Below, in pieces: positions 1-12,289 of a stretch of 64,000 nt of DNA. This DNA comes from Topomyia yanbarensis. Its lineage: Eukaryota; Arthropoda; Insecta; Diptera; Culicidae. The DNA is taken from NCBI RefSeq assembly GCF_030247195.1, contig NC_080671.1, forward strand, positions 70,245,412 to 70,309,411. Reading direction: 5' to 3'. Below the pieces are notes generated by a model that saw only the letters and a list, made by a program, of their open reading frames with translations, searched no databases and was not told the DNA's origin. Position 1 is the stretch's first letter. Each line of letters opens with the position of its first letter. A program made the position numbers and the translations under genes.

Positions 1-1440
1 ATTCATGATCCCTAATATTAGTCACGATATCCGTGCTCGTGAAATGGTTCACAAAATCATCGAATATTATTCATGCATTCGTGAACTGGTTCATGATTCC
101 TCATATATTAATTACGATCCAATATCCATGCTCGTAAAATAGTTCACGACACCATGAAATATTATACATGTATTCGTGAACCAGTTCATGATACTAAGTT
201 TAATAGTCACAACTTACCATTCGTTTTCGTTAAAAAGTTCACGAAATCATAAAATATTATTCATGTATTTGTGAACTGGTTCATGATTCCTACGATTCCT
301 TTTTACGATCTATCTAGTATCTGTTTGCGTTCATGTGATATTTAAAAGATATCCCTAATCATTTACAATTTCATGCAACATGGTAATGAATTTTTTACGT
401 GAACTCTATCACAAAAGTTGGAATATTAATCGTGGAATCATTTTTGTTCCATGCACTTTTTTATGAAATACCCAGCTGCTAGCGACCAGTAATAGGTACG
501 AGCAGTAGATATAAAAAAAAACTATTAGAACCTCGAACATCGTTATTTATTTGATAAGGTTCATTGTGATATCCGGACAAAAAACGAAAACTGCACTGAG
601 AAACTAAAATACATATTGTGCGTGATATAGTTCACAGACCCAGATATCGCGAATGAATCTTATTTTAATGATCCAGTTCATATTGTCACGTTACTCCGAG
701 TAAAAAAAAACATTAGTAACCACAAAGTAATAGATCACGATAAGACGAAGAGAATTTACTAATACCATGATAAAATTGCGGATATTACGAATATTAGTTA
801 CATTACTCTTTGAAAGTAAGCTCTAAAATAAAATATCATGATAACATGAATAGAAATTACGAAAATCGTGACTAAGATCCTGAAATCATGAACACAAATC
901 ACACAACTAGTGACAAAAATATCTAAAATCGTGACCAAGATCCTGAAATCATGAACTTAAATCACACAACTCGTAACAAACATATTTAAAATCGTGACAA
1001 AGATACTGAAATCATGAACATGAATTGATCTATTCATGACTAAAATATCACGATAACGTGAATGGAAATTACGAACATCGCAACGATCTTGAAATCATGA
1101 ACTTTAATCCCGCTAACGTCATGAGAATTCACAAGAATCGCGAATAAGCTCTTGAAATCATGAACAACGTTTGACTGTTGACTGTGTATTCCCAAATCAT
1201 GAACCAGAATCACAACAAAAACTAAACATGTCCAGGGAAGAACAACAGCAACCCAACCAACCATTCTAATGTAACTCCATGTATATATTCGGGGCGAACT
1301 GGTTTTTGGAAAACACAAATAGTTTCATGAATACGAGGTTTAGTGCTCATAATTTTAGGAACTTGGTCACGGTTTTCGTAAATCGTTCAGTTCACAAAAT
1401 CGTGACCTTTTGTTCATGAATTTATGAACGGATTTTTTTT
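1..1440. repeat. Foldback-like repeat with internal tandem units
   Basis: The left part (about 1-300) holds units of roughly 88-95 bp, each starting near TTCATGATTCC (positions 2, 90, 185, 280). The right part (about 840-1200) holds units of roughly 62 bp carrying TGAAATCATGAAC, which is the reverse complement of the left motif. The two halves are therefore inverted relative to each other, as in foldback elements with tandem repeats inside long terminal inverted repeats. The window starts inside it, so its left end is missing. The right limit, near a T-run at 1433-1443, is a guess. No coding frame is supported. Confidence 0.5.
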
Positions 1441-1859
1441 TTTCCGTGGGCATGATGCTGGGTGATTCGATGTTTCGATCAAATTTTTTATCCTAAGATG
1501 TGGCAAAAATTTTTATTAATCGGTAGTAATTTATGGATGAACCATATTCAAAGCCAACAACAGTCTCGGTTATCACTATACGCTCAGGTTTATTACGTGG
1601 GGAATACATACCGCGTACAAAACTTGTTGCTCGTTAATTGGATTTTGTTGTGCTTTCGTCGCACTTCTTTCTTTTGTGCACGAGTTTTCCCCAGCTATGT
1701 CGGAGCCTCTCTTGATCCTTTGATCCATTTAACTCTCGACTTCTCTCCTGCTTTTCGTCTCCATCTTTTACGTTGCCATTTTGCTCCCGCCTCATAGAGC
1801 AGCTTGGCTGCTGACTTTATGATCCATTTAGATCCCGTTTTCAGTGAGTCATTCCGCCG
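1441..1859. other. Unassigned
   Basis: A 111-codon open frame (1462-1797, +) starts here but resembles nothing I recognise and has no supporting context. No repeat boundary or RNA gene seen. Confidence 0.3.
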
Positions 1860-2200
1860 CTAGCCCCATCGCGATCTACGCGGATAGTCCCCGACGGTGA
1901 ACTCAATCTACTTCAACTGAAAGTTCCCCGACGAAGCAAATTCTCCAGACACCGATATCTGTATTCTTGATCAATTTAGCTCCCAGCTTTATTGAAATCT
2001 ACTCGAGTATTATCCAGCGGTTTAACTACCCAACTCCAACTGAGAGTCCCCCGGAAGCGGAATTTCTCGCGGTCATGTTTCGTGATCGAATTAGCTCCCA
2101 GTCAATTAAAATCTAGCCTACTGCGAATTCCTCGGCAGCGGCTTAATTCCGATCCGGGTGCTTGTTTTTGTGAGCTATTAAACTCCCTACTTCGTCCCGA
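1860..2200. repeat. Degenerate direct repeats
   Basis: A poorly conserved unit recurs with variants of AGTCCCCCGGAAGCGGAATTT (near 1888, 1921, 2046, 2125) and with TAGCTCCCAG (near 1977 and 2092). The spacing is irregular. It directly adjoins the end of the LOA-like relic and may be part of another repeat. Confidence 0.3.
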
Positions 2201-2229
2201 TCTGTTGTTACGGCTGTTCGGCCATCAAT

Positions 2230-4850
2230 GGGATACAGTACAGTATCTACCTAGTGAGTGAGACTGTACCAATCTCATTTCACGACAGTAGACACTAGTA
2301 CCAGTACGTACCTCCGTCAGAGAACCGTCAGTGTAACAGAACACTTGCGTTTGTTGTTGTCTCTCCATATAGACCAGACAACCACTCCTCTCGAGAGGGA
2401 ATCTTCACATGGAATGTCCTGTAAGGAAAATTACACGTGAGTGTAATATCGCTGGGAGCAAGAATATATTCACCCCATGTAACCATTTGTAAGCACAATC
2501 GCGTATGACTGGTAGCAAGATCAACATGGTCACTGATCCAAAGCCCAGTAACCTGCAGTCTGTATGCACATAATAGTGCTTCTTGTTTGAGGTGTATGTG
2601 TAATGATTTGATATTTAGATGTGCCTCAAGAGCAGCAGTCGAAGTTGTGGTGAAAGCCCCAGTCAACGCCATGAGCGCCATTCGTTGCAGATGGTTTAGC
2701 TTTGACTGGACTGTCATCACCTGTCCCCTGTGCCACCACACAAGGCATGACAGTATTGGACGTACAATTGTCGTGTAAATCCATTAGATGTCTTTAGGTT
2801 TGAGACCCCATCCATGTCTTTCCAAAAGTTCGTCTGCACTGCCCGAAGGCCATACGCGCTTTCTTGACTCTGAACTCAATGTGAGCAGACCAATACAGTT
2901 TGGAATCCAATATAACTCCAACGTATTTGACTTGATCTGCACACAGTAGCTCAGAATCAAAGAACTGCGAGGGATGAACCCCGGTTGTTATTCGCTTCTT
3001 CGTGAAAAGAATCATTGAAGTTTTGCTTGGGTTAACTTGTTCGACAGCCTTTAATGCTTGTTGCATTAAGTCAAAGTTCGATGCAAAGTACAGAAATTAG
3101 TATTTGGTAATCGTCAGCAAACTCGTAGGTTGGAAATCCAAGCTCATTGAGTTTCTTCAACAAGCCATCGGCAACCAAGTTCCATAACGAAGGTGACAGA
3201 ATGCCACCTTGAGGACAACCGCAAATACTCAACTTCCTTATCTCAGCCTGTCGCAGTGACGAGCAAAGAATACAGTTACTAAGCATTGCGTTTATCCAAC
3301 CGGAGATACATGCAGATATCCCATGACCGCGTGTCGCTTCCAGAATAGAGTGGAAAGACACATTATCAAAAGCACCCTCAATATCTAGGAATACACCCAA
3401 GCTAGATTGCTTGAGCGAGAAGGCTTTCTCAATGTTGTAAACAACATCTTTAAGCAGAGTGATCGTGGATTTCCCACACTGATATGCATGTTGCATTTTG
3501 TGCAGTAGATATTCCACTAAACTAACGTTCCTGAGTGATGATCGATTATCCGTTCCCAAGCTTTCAGAAGGAAAGAACTTAAACTGATAGACCTAAAACT
3601 CTTGGTTTTGTCATAGCTTGAGCGCCCCCCTTTGGGAATAAATCTAACAGTTATTTCTCGCCATGCTTTCGGGATATACCCGGTAGCAAAACTGGAAAGC
3701 ATAATCTTTTTCAAGACATGTTTAAAATTATCAAATACCTTTTGCAATAGCACGGGAAGTATTCTATCTTTTCCGGGTGATTTGTATGGAGCAAACCTGT
3801 CAACTGCCCACTTGACCGATTCAGTGGAAACCAATGTGCATGCTAACGACCCGGAGTCCGAATCACCAGAATGAGATCTGTGAACATTGTTCAGCTCCGG
3901 ATCGATACAACCTGGAAAGTTATGTCGAAGAGACAATTAAGAACATCTTTTTCGTCCGTCACATAAACACCATCTCTGGATTTTAAGGAGTTCATCTAAA
4001 AATCATTCGATTTGGAGAGAATTTTATTTAATCTGCTAGCCTCGTTCAGACTAGATATTAGTGTATAGGTTTTGCCAGCCAGCCCGTTCTGCAGATCTAA
4101 GACATTTCTTATATGCACTACGAGCTAACCTGAAAGCCCTGGAGTTCTCCACCACCCTCCACCAAGGGGTTTCCTTAGTCGATTTAACAGTACGAAGTGG
4201 ACAAGCTTCTTCGTAGGATGCTAATATGAATGAGTTTGTCGTATCCACGACGTCATCTAAGTCGTCTAGTTGAAATTTAGTCGCCAAGTTTTCCAAAAAG
4301 AAGTCGTAGTTTGTATCGAAAAATATATATTTATGATCGCATAGAGACGGTTCAGTTTCATTTGGAACCTGCCAATTTCCCAGCTCATGCGAAATTCTAT
4401 CGGAGCTAAGCGTTATGTCTAACACCTCTCTCCTCCCAGATCTCGCAAAAGTTGGTCGGTTTCCCACATTCAGAATATGGAGATTTCTACTACATAGGTA
4501 CTTCATCAGTTCAGAGCCTCACAGATTGATGTCTGAGCTGCCCCAAATGATATGATGAGCATTCGCATCACTGCCGATAATGAGCGGAAGCCCATTTCTG
4601 CTTCAATATGATACAACGCTTTTGAAATCATCAGAAGGAGATGACTCGTTATGCTGTAGATATGCTGAGCATTATATATATATTTTGTCTACGTTATCGA
4701 CAGTCAGTGTAACTGTGACAACACAGTTGTGAGCTCCGTTATGAGACACGCGTCAATAGCCTTATTTGCTAGAATGCAAGATCGAGGCATTTCACGTGGG
4801 TTAGTCATGCCTGTCCAGTTGTAAGCAATGAAGGCAGTGCTAAGTAACTT
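2230..4850 (-). pseudogene. Decayed LINE, LOA-like: APE, RT, RNase H start
   Basis: Read on the minus strand from about 4850 down to 2230, the translated pieces follow the order of a LINE ORF2. First comes an APE endonuclease segment with a GSDANAHH-type motif and WGSS (about 4500-4600). Then comes a linker (4506-4051), then reverse transcriptase blocks (3936-3071) including a DIEGAFD palm motif, a GCPQGGILSP block and FADD. A thumb region with KYVGVILDSKLYW (3066-2794) follows, and last the start of an RNase H domain with YTDGS near 2300. Frames change at least five times with stops in between, so it is inactive. The domain order and wording best fit the LOA group; assignment to Jockey or R1 is less likely. 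Both ends are truncated: there is no 5' UTR, no ORF1 and no poly(A) end. Confidence 0.75.
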
Positions 4851-5019
4851 TCGAAAATAGAAGTGTAGAAATAGAGTGCGTAGCGTGAACGTTTTACTGC
4901 GTGATGCAACATACTGGGGAGTTCACCCAGCTCTTCCCAGGCTCCGTTCGCCTTTGAGAATATTTTAATATTTTTTTTTAAATATTACGATATTTCAGTC
5001 TGGGACGCTGCAACGAAGA

Positions 5020-5960
5020 CCAAGTGAATCTGAGATTAAGAGCACCATCCGATTCATGGTTATGCGAATTTCGAGCACGTATAGAAGTATATTGTGGAAG
5101 GCATCGTTGGGATGATCCCCATCGCTATTATCCTAGCAGAGGATATCAATTGCTATCAACTGAGAGAAATGAGAGGTTGTCGATAGTTGATAGTCAAGTG
5201 ACAACAGGATTGGGATAACGCGGAAGACGGAAGATGGATCCATCGGGTAATTCCGAATTTATCTTTGTGGGCGAACAGAAAGCACAGAAATATTGACTTT
5301 TATCTTATCAGGTCATGGCCGCTACTGTAAGCATCTACATCAATTTGATCACGAGTTTTCATCCTATTGTCGGGGGTATGAGTATGTGTAGGAAATACTT
5401 CGACTGTCCCAGTTCCGAAGAGGTTCGAAGTGGATTGCCAACTCTAAACGTAGAGAACGTCGTAGAAGAGATGTGCAAAGATAAAAGGAAATAGAACGCC
5501 ATTAGTAGAGTGGTCACATAGATACTAGAGGAGCAGCTGAGAAAATGAAGAAGAGATCAACGGAGTAGTGCTGACAGTTCGAATAAGCACACCCTACCGG
5601 TCACTTCACGGAGTTGGCCTGATCCACCACTGCGATGCGCCGATAGCCGGTCATCAAGGCGCCAGTGTACCGGACGCCACACCCCACATGAAACGGCATG
5701 ACCGGCCTCAGCACTCTACCGGGCAGCCAATTGAGTAGGCTACGTTCATCGTGGAGAAATAAATATTTAGAGTAGCTCGCGTCGAAGTATCTGGCTATTC
5801 TAGGAAGTCCGGTAACGCGGAAAATCCCACCGATGGGGTACTCTCATCCGGAGTAGGGTAGATTTACTGCCGAGTAGAACACCACAAAGCAGGGAGCTAA
5901 TGGCTCACGAAAACTGGCTTGGTTATCGGGAGGAACTCCGCCACCGAGGAACGTTTCAGT
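5020..5960 (+). pseudogene. Decayed LINE 3' end (R1-like C-terminus plus 3' UTR)
   Basis: Frame-broken translation at about 5150-5480 shows a pattern typical of R1-group ORF2 C-termini: a GRW-HRVIPNLSLW-RKH block, then an SGHG block, then EEVRSGLPTLNVENVVEEMC. The stretch to 5960 is GC-richer with no open frame and fits a 3' UTR. Several frameshifts and stops make it inactive. It points opposite to the adjacent LOA-like relic, so the two are separate insertions. The clade call is from recall of the family pattern only. Confidence 0.5.
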
Positions 5961-6429
5961 CTTTACCATCAATATTTTCAGATTAACGGGAGCGAAATTG
6001 GCCGTTTGAATTAAATTCATAAAGATTGCTTACTAAATTATATTAGCAGCGACTGAAATTTTATTTTGAAGAATTGAATATAATTGTTAAATTGGATTTG
6101 ATATTGGACAGCTAATAGCTGTACAATGATCAGCTAATATTTACCAAGATATCCACTATATCGTGTCGCAAGAAAAAACATTTGGAATCAACGCTTTTTC
6201 TTCATAGTGGAACAAGCATCACAGTGTACACCTGGCCACGTCCTTACAATCGTTGAGGAAGGGAAGGAATGTTAGTTCAACATCTACTTGCGAAAGTGCA
6301 GGGAACCCGTACTACTTTCATAGATGTTTCAGGAATAGGGGTTTATGTTAGTAGGTCAGGTTATTTATGAGGAGCTTATTCAACAATATTTCGTTGCAAA
6401 ATTGATGTAACTTACCTCGTTTATCCCAT
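5961..6429. other. Unassigned
   Basis: AT-rich non-coding DNA with no open frame, repeat end or RNA signal that I can support. Confidence 0.3.
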
Positions 6430-6730
6430 ATTTACAATAAGAAAACTATTTGGATAAAATATAAAAACATTGAAAAAATACCAATAAACAATTTCACCTG
6501 CTCTCAATTAATTAGGCTGCAAAAATTCTCCAACATCAGTGAAATCGTTGCATCAACTAGTCATTTATAGATGGCGCTACGCTGAACGAGTGTATTTTTG
6601 GTGGCTAGATTCACGCGCATTCATTGCAAAGTTATCAGAATGTGACGATAAAATCACTACATAAAATCTGTATTTTCACGCTATTCACACCTATTAACAC
6701 GTAACTCTATAGAAGAAATGACTATGTGAA
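6430..6730 (+). repeat. Dispersed repeat, copy 1 of an inverted pair
   Basis: The block containing GTGAAATCGTTGCATCAACT (about 6543), a short GGCGCTACGCTGAACGAGTGT segment and CTATTAACACGTAACT (about 6690) matches the reverse complement of 9785-10100 over about 250-300 bp with many mismatches. The similarity also extends upstream (CACCTGCTCTCAAT versus CACCAGCTCTGAAT). The two copies face each other 3 kb apart. Just downstream (6780-6815) is a short fragment of the AGCACTAGTTAGACAC family found at 39085, 46681 and 49604. Confidence 0.5.
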
Positions 6731-8539
6731 TGATTGACTTCGATTCTCTGTCAAACACATTATATACTATTAGAAAACTCAGTACCCAAATTAGCACTAG
6801 TTAGACACACAAAAAAAATTCCAAACAGTTCGCACGATACATGTGATATTGGAAGCTAATCAACAAAAAAGTATGAATATCAAAAAGTAGCACACAAACA
6901 AAACAACTCGCGCTGTTAATCGAACTCCCCCACATGAAAACAACTGTGACACTATCAACAAACTTCATAAATCTTTTATTCAGTTTGTATTCATTTTTCT
7001 TTCCGCTTCCCCGGCAGCCATTAGAGACGCTCTCAATTCGCGCCTATCTGCAAAGAATGGCTAAAAATAGCACGAACCACGAGGGAAAGCCTACTGAAGC
7101 GAATGGCACCCTACGGGCGGATCCTAGCGCCGGATCAGACGGATAAATAGGTCGTCGTCTTTACTACCAACTAACCACCCACCCATCCGCCAAGTGTTTT
7201 GCGAACCCAACCCCACCGAACCAACTAACCAACCGACCTACGCAATACAGGATGAACGAATAAAGACATGATTCTCTCTCTCTCTCTACTCTGTACAAAG
7301 TCAGTACCTACCAACACACTGCCACAAATGAGCCGATCCGAGAAGGAATCGACGGATGTTCTCGCTTCGCTACCGAGCCGGGAACGCTTAGCAGTTGCTT
7401 TGCATAAAGATAGCTTTAAGGAAAACTTTTATGATTTCATACGCGCTAACCATATCGGAATGAAGATAAATTGTGCGAAGGTGATGAGGTCATTTGCGTA
7501 AACGAGAGCATCTGGACTGCAAATTGCTCGCTTGGCCCGTTTCGTTTGGGTTTGGCAGTTAGAAGGAAAGCACCTCTCGGGTATGTACGCAGCAATTTTA
7601 ATTTGGGCGGATGAGTCGTCGGAGTGTCCTTTTATCCGACTCATGCTGCAAATGGGCGCAATTTTGCTTATACAGTCAGAAGTTACTCCTGCGGACTCGT
7701 CGTTTAATTCTTAGTTCGCTGATCAATGACATCGAGATGTTTGTTGGCAGAATATAAGTAGCTGAATTTTTTTCCTTCGCACGTAGTTGGATATCGAATA
7801 AGATTTTCATTTAACCGATTCTACAGACGCTAGTCTAATCGCACCCATTGAAGTCAGACGGCATATCTTCAATATTTTATCGCAAACAGCAGCATTCCAA
7901 ATTTCCACAATGGATGGGATAAAAACAGGGCAAAAACTTCGAAAGACTTTTCATTGCTCCCAGGGTGACGACGAACCGATAAGAGGGGACTCACTGTCCC
8001 TCGTCAATAAATTACAATTTTAAGTTGCTTCGGTGCGACGGTGCCGCTGATAAGCTAAATTTTACACCCACGGCCAATACACTACTGAAAGGAACACCAA
8101 TCGAATTAGTGTAAGTAACGGCAAAACTGATGGGAATTCCAGTTGGAAAGCGTGCCCCCCAGCGAGGCTCGTCTCTTTTTGGGTTAACGTTTTTCTCTTC
8201 GCGTAAAATCACAATTCGTTCAGTTGAAAGTCAAGTCTCTGCTGGGATGATGTTTTAAGAAAAAGCAGACAAATCTCTAAAAGGTAGCTTTCAGAACAAA
8301 AACTTTTCCAACCAAGCTGGACAAAACGAAATCTGCAACAAAAGGCTTCGTATTGTAGGTCACGTGTGTATGCCCTACAAAAAGTCGTCTCCCTGGTGTA
8401 AGGTTTTTTAGCATAAATAAATAAACGGTTCATGTGTGGCTTTCGTTGGAGGTTTTTTGTAATTCGAATACGGTAGAGCACACTAGAGGTAGGTCGTTGG
8501 TTTTTATACCTTTACTTTGGCAGCGACACGCTTCGTAGG
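6731..8539. other. Unassigned; two short open frames
   Basis: Frames of 70 codons (6934-7146, +) and 77 codons (7268-7501, +) lie here. The second starts in a TC dinucleotide run and includes the acidic/basic stretch ANHIGMKINCAKVMRSF. I do not recognise either and they have no neighbours that give meaning, so I do not call them genes. Confidence 0.25.
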
Positions 8540-8780
8540 GATTTTCGAACTATTTGGTACTCCGATGGTATTGCAGGACTTTGGTCTCATGACCCATTCG
8601 TTATATGTTCGAATCCTAACCAGATAGAATTCTTAGTAGTGATTAGGATCGTAGGACTAGCGCTGCAATTGTTCTGCACACTAAGAATCGACTGAAAAAC
8701 AGAAGGTCAAGTTCCACCAGGGAATATAGTACCAATGTCTTGCTTCGCTTTGGTACTCTAACAAAAGGTATGTGAAGAAA
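8540..8780 (+). mobile_element. SINE-like element with tRNA-type promoter boxes
   Basis: A box-A-like TGGTATTGCAGG (8566-8577) is followed about 30 nt later by a box-B-like GTTCGAATCC (8607-8616), the RNA polymerase III spacing of tRNA-derived SINEs. Downstream, AAACAGAAGGTCAAGTTCCA (about 8697) resembles the body of SINE-like repeats I associate with mosquitoes. The tRNA-like arms do not fold into a good cloverleaf, so it is not a tRNA gene. Ends are approximate and no target duplication was found. Confidence 0.4.
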
Positions 8781-9784
8781 GGATTGAGAGCTGAAAAGAG
8801 GTACATATATGGTTTTTGATATTCTAATTATTTATGGAGAAATATTATTTTTCAAGCTTGTGATAGTATAAGTATTCAGTTATAAGTAATATTTCACAGT
8901 ATTATCCCACGAGATCCATGTTATCGATCATACAAAGCTTTTCAAAAAATGGTGACTACAAAAATGGCATTACCCTAATACAGCGCAGAAAAAAAACCGA
9001 AACCATTCTCGAACAAATCGGGAGCTTATTTTGCAATGATAATAACAATACCATCAACGCTCAATCCGCAAGCATCGAACCATGCAGTGTTCCGTGGGTT
9101 GGATCGTTTCAGTTCCTTTCAGCCGGTACGGCATCCCGTGAAGCTAAGCAACAACGCCTTATTCAATGTGTCGCCGGTTTTCTTATCTCCCTCGTGTGTC
9201 TTGTTGTGAATACACACAGTGACGCAGCATCCCTGGTGGTGAGATTTTCCCAGCCATTTTGAAGACGAAGAGTGCAAAACGAACGAATTTGATAGCAAAT
9301 TAGAATTTATGTTGATTCCGAAAGGGGGTGACCCATTTTTGATAACCGACAGAGGTGAGATTTTTTTTGATTCAAAGTGGGAAGCTGGATACTGCTCGCG
9401 TTGAACGAGAACTTGATAGGGTTGTGTACGGGGGCTTGGTATATTTGAAAAGCAAATAATAGATATTACAGACATATTAAATGTATTCCAAATCAGACAA
9501 AAGCCTAAGCAGGCCAAAATCTAAGTGTCAATTTCGACACTCACATCAAAGAGCTAGAATATTAAGCTTACCATTCACGGTCCACTAGTAAAAGGTTATG
9601 AATATTTGCTGAATACCGTATATGCGGAGAATTTACGTGACGTAACTTTCAACAAATTTAAGAAGAACAATATTGGACAATATGTAACAGAGAAGTGGCA
9701 GCATTGGCAAATCGCCCGGACGTGTTGTCGTTAACGTCCAATATTTTTCAAAGTTTTTCAGTGATGTACAGTATATTCAACAGG
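8781..9784. other. Unassigned
   Basis: Open frames of 114 codons (8918-9262, +) and 132 codons (9119-9517, -) overlap on opposite strands. Neither is recognised. The motif ATATTGGACAATATG occurs near 9671 and again near 10402. Confidence 0.25.
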
Positions 9785-10100
9785 AAAATGAAGTAATTCG
9801 TGTAGTAGGTAGTTTTTCCTGTTCAGTTACGTGTTAGTAGGTTGAAATATCGCGAAAAAAGTGTGATTTTGCATAGTGATTTATCGTCACAACTTTGCTA
9901 TTGAAGTATATGAATCAAGTCGCGAAAAAATACACCCGTTCGTTCCGCTTTGCGCCTGCAGCGCCGCCTGGACCTGAGTAGCTGATGCAACAATTTCACG
10001 GATGGAGGAGAATTCTTCACAGAAATCTCATGAATTTATTTATTCAGAGCTGGTGAGATCGTTACATGTCATTTTTCAATGCTTCATAAATATTTTAATT
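9785..10100 (-). repeat. Dispersed repeat, copy 2 of an inverted pair
   Basis: Reverse complement of the 6430-6730 repeat. It carries a GC-rich GCGCCTGCAGCGCCGCCTGG core that is partly lost in copy 1. The pair could be the remains of long inverted ends of one element or two independent insertions. Confidence 0.5.
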
Positions 10101-10540
10101 TTTGTAAATACGTGCCAGAATCAAAAATATTTTTCATTCTGGAAGTAAATATCCAATTGATACGTGGATGTATTCGCGCGGAGCTTATTGTATATGAAGG
10201 CGGCCTCAGAATGTACGTGTAGGAACAGGCATTCTTGAAATGGGTCGTTGGATGTACAGTAGAGCTATCGCCTTTCATTTCCAGGGCTAAAAATGTGCAC
10301 ATCTATCGATGAAAACAAATATATTATTACATAGATGCAGACAAGTGTCTTCTATAAAAGCACTGCCGGTCAGTGGGAAATGAATTGTATACACACACAC
10401 ATATTGGACAATATGCAACACTGCGGCTTAAATTTCTTATTTTTGTATTGTGCTGCTACTCCATCAGGCATAAAATAAATTGTAGAAAAGTTTGTCGATT
10501 TTTTCATAAAATTTATCATTTTTGAGATAAACAACTGAAC
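10101..10540. other. Unassigned
   Basis: Contains a short CA run (10393-10401) and a second ATATTGGACAATATG motif. No gene or RNA signal seen. Confidence 0.3.
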
Positions 10541-11020
10541 TGCAGTATTCCAGTCTTCCAGTTTTCCAGTCTTCCCGTCTGCCAGTCTTCCCGTCTTCCA
10601 GTCTTCAAGTCTGCCAGTTTTCCCGTCTTCCCGTCTTTTAGGCTTCCCGTCTTTCCGTCTTCTCGTCTTCCAGTCTTCCCGTCTTCCAGTCTTCCCGTCT
10701 TCCAGTCTTCCCGTCTTCCAGTTTTCCCGTCTTCCAGTCTTCCCGTCTTCCAGTCTTCCCGTCTTCCTGTCTTCCTGTCTTCCAGACTTCCAGTCTTCCA
10801 GTCTTCCAGACTTCCAGTCTTGCAGTCTTCCAGTCTTCCAGTCTTCCAGTCTTCCAGTCTTCCAGTCTTCCAGTCTTCCAGTCTTCCAGTCTTCCAGTCT
10901 TACAGTCTTACAGTCTTACAGTCTTCCAGTCTTTCAGTCTTGCAGTCTTCCAGTCTTGCAGTCTTCTAGTCTTGCAGTCTTCTAGTCTTGCAGTCTTCCA
11001 GTCTTTCAGTCTTCCAATCC
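10541..11020. repeat. 8-bp satellite (CTTCCAGT)n
   Basis: About 480 bp made of an octamer CTTCCAGT and variants (CTTCCCGT, CTTGCAGT, CTTACAGT, CTTTCAGT). Variants are clustered: CCCGT forms dominate on the left, perfect CCAGT forms lie near 10820-10900, and TACAGT/TGCAGT forms lie on the right. That pattern suggests local expansion of mutated units. It abuts the left end of the dispersed repeat starting at about 11020. Confidence 0.95.
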
Positions 11021-11620
11021 TCATTCAAGTTTGTTATGAATATATACCAAATTCGTTACTGCATGTATCAGGTAGCTAGCAGTTTTGAAATTGGATTCTG
11101 AGATGATTATGACTTTCATTCGTTTGGTTTTCGATAAAAATACACTAAAAAAATTCAGTTTGAACAAGGAAAAGTTGTTTTTTTTTTTTCAAATAACCTT
11201 TTTTTAAAGGTAAGTAGTGAACATAATTACCTATCTTGGAACAAAATTTCATCGAAATCAAAGATAGGTTTTTTGTAAATCGGCTTTCAATTTTTAAAAT
11301 CGATTTTTTTCAGTCTGGGAGTCGATGAAGAATTTTTTCAATATTTTTATTAAAAAATTTGACTAATTTTGTAAAATTCACTCCTACAACATTTTTTTTG
11401 TAGGATTTGTTATTTTTAGACTACAGCCATTTGAAATAAAAATGATAAAAATAGTATGACCCTTTTCAAAAGACAGTCTAGATCATTTTTGGAAAAACAA
11501 AGTATGCAAAGTGGTTTTTTGTGACAAAGTCTTCATGTACAGAAAGTTTCATTAAAATGTGACGGTGCTGCCAACTCTGAATACGTTTTAGCACAAAACT
11601 CGTCATATTCAGTTTATTTG
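11020..11620 (+). repeat. AT-rich dispersed repeat, copy 1 (about 550 bp)
   Basis: Starts near CCTCATTCAAGTTTGTTATG and shares long blocks with 41270-41812 (reverse) and 43250-43855 (+). The shared blocks include CACTCCTACAACATTTTTTT, TTGTAGGATTTGT, CCCTTTTCAAAAGACA and CATGTACAGAAAGTTTCATT. It is non-coding. The edge at 11020 matches the edge of the 41.8-kb copy, which supports a real element end. Confidence 0.8.
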
Positions 11621-12289
11621 AATCAAATTCGAAGTACCTTTTATTTTGGTGTAAACAAAATTAGGGTGGCTCACTTGATTTTTTTAATTAAAACATATTT
11701 CCTCAAAAAAGCAGGAGAACATAACCTTCCAAGGAAATGTAAAGAAACCATTTCTGAGTCACTTTGTTGATAGTGCGCTTGTTTCACTTATTCCACAAAA
11801 ACAGTTTTTTTTTAAATATAACTTTGAAGTTAATTTCTTGTGAATGGCAACTCCGTACAATAGTTAGCTCTCACAGACGCGCACATTTCTTCTTCAGAGA
11901 CCAACTGATTAGCTTTTATATCTACATATAATATCTATATTTATTGACGATTTTGTGCTAAAAATTCAACATTTTCTTAAGTATGTAACTCCGAAGGTGG
12001 TAAAAAATTGCAATCAATGTCATGCCCATCTGATAGTAATTTAAAATGCTACAAAATAAGGGGAAAATGGTTTGTTTCTTAGCGACTCTTTACTTGAAAA
12101 TTTTGCTTGTATACTTCCTCTGTTATATAGAATACATGCGGTATTCGTCTAATTTTTTCGAGAGTCGTCCTACTGGAGTTGTAGAGTTAGATTTTCGGAA
12201 AGGCTTAAGTTCACTCAATACAAATGCAGACGAGACGGGATCATCTCCTTAAACATTGCTTAAGGCCAATTGCAGCAGAACGTGATTTT
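11621..12289. other. Unassigned AT-rich DNA
   Basis: No supported gene. A 68-codon frame (12046-12252, +) is unremarkable. Confidence 0.3.

Noticed and set aside
8566..8640. tRNA gene
   Set aside because: Box A and box B are present but the arms do not pair into a cloverleaf; better explained as a SINE.
9110..9180. 5S rRNA-like GAAGCTAAGCAAC motif
   Set aside because: Only a short box resembles 5S rRNA; the rest of the gene is absent.
10541..11020. CRISPR array
   Set aside because: Repeats are contiguous octamers with no spacers, and the DNA is eukaryotic.
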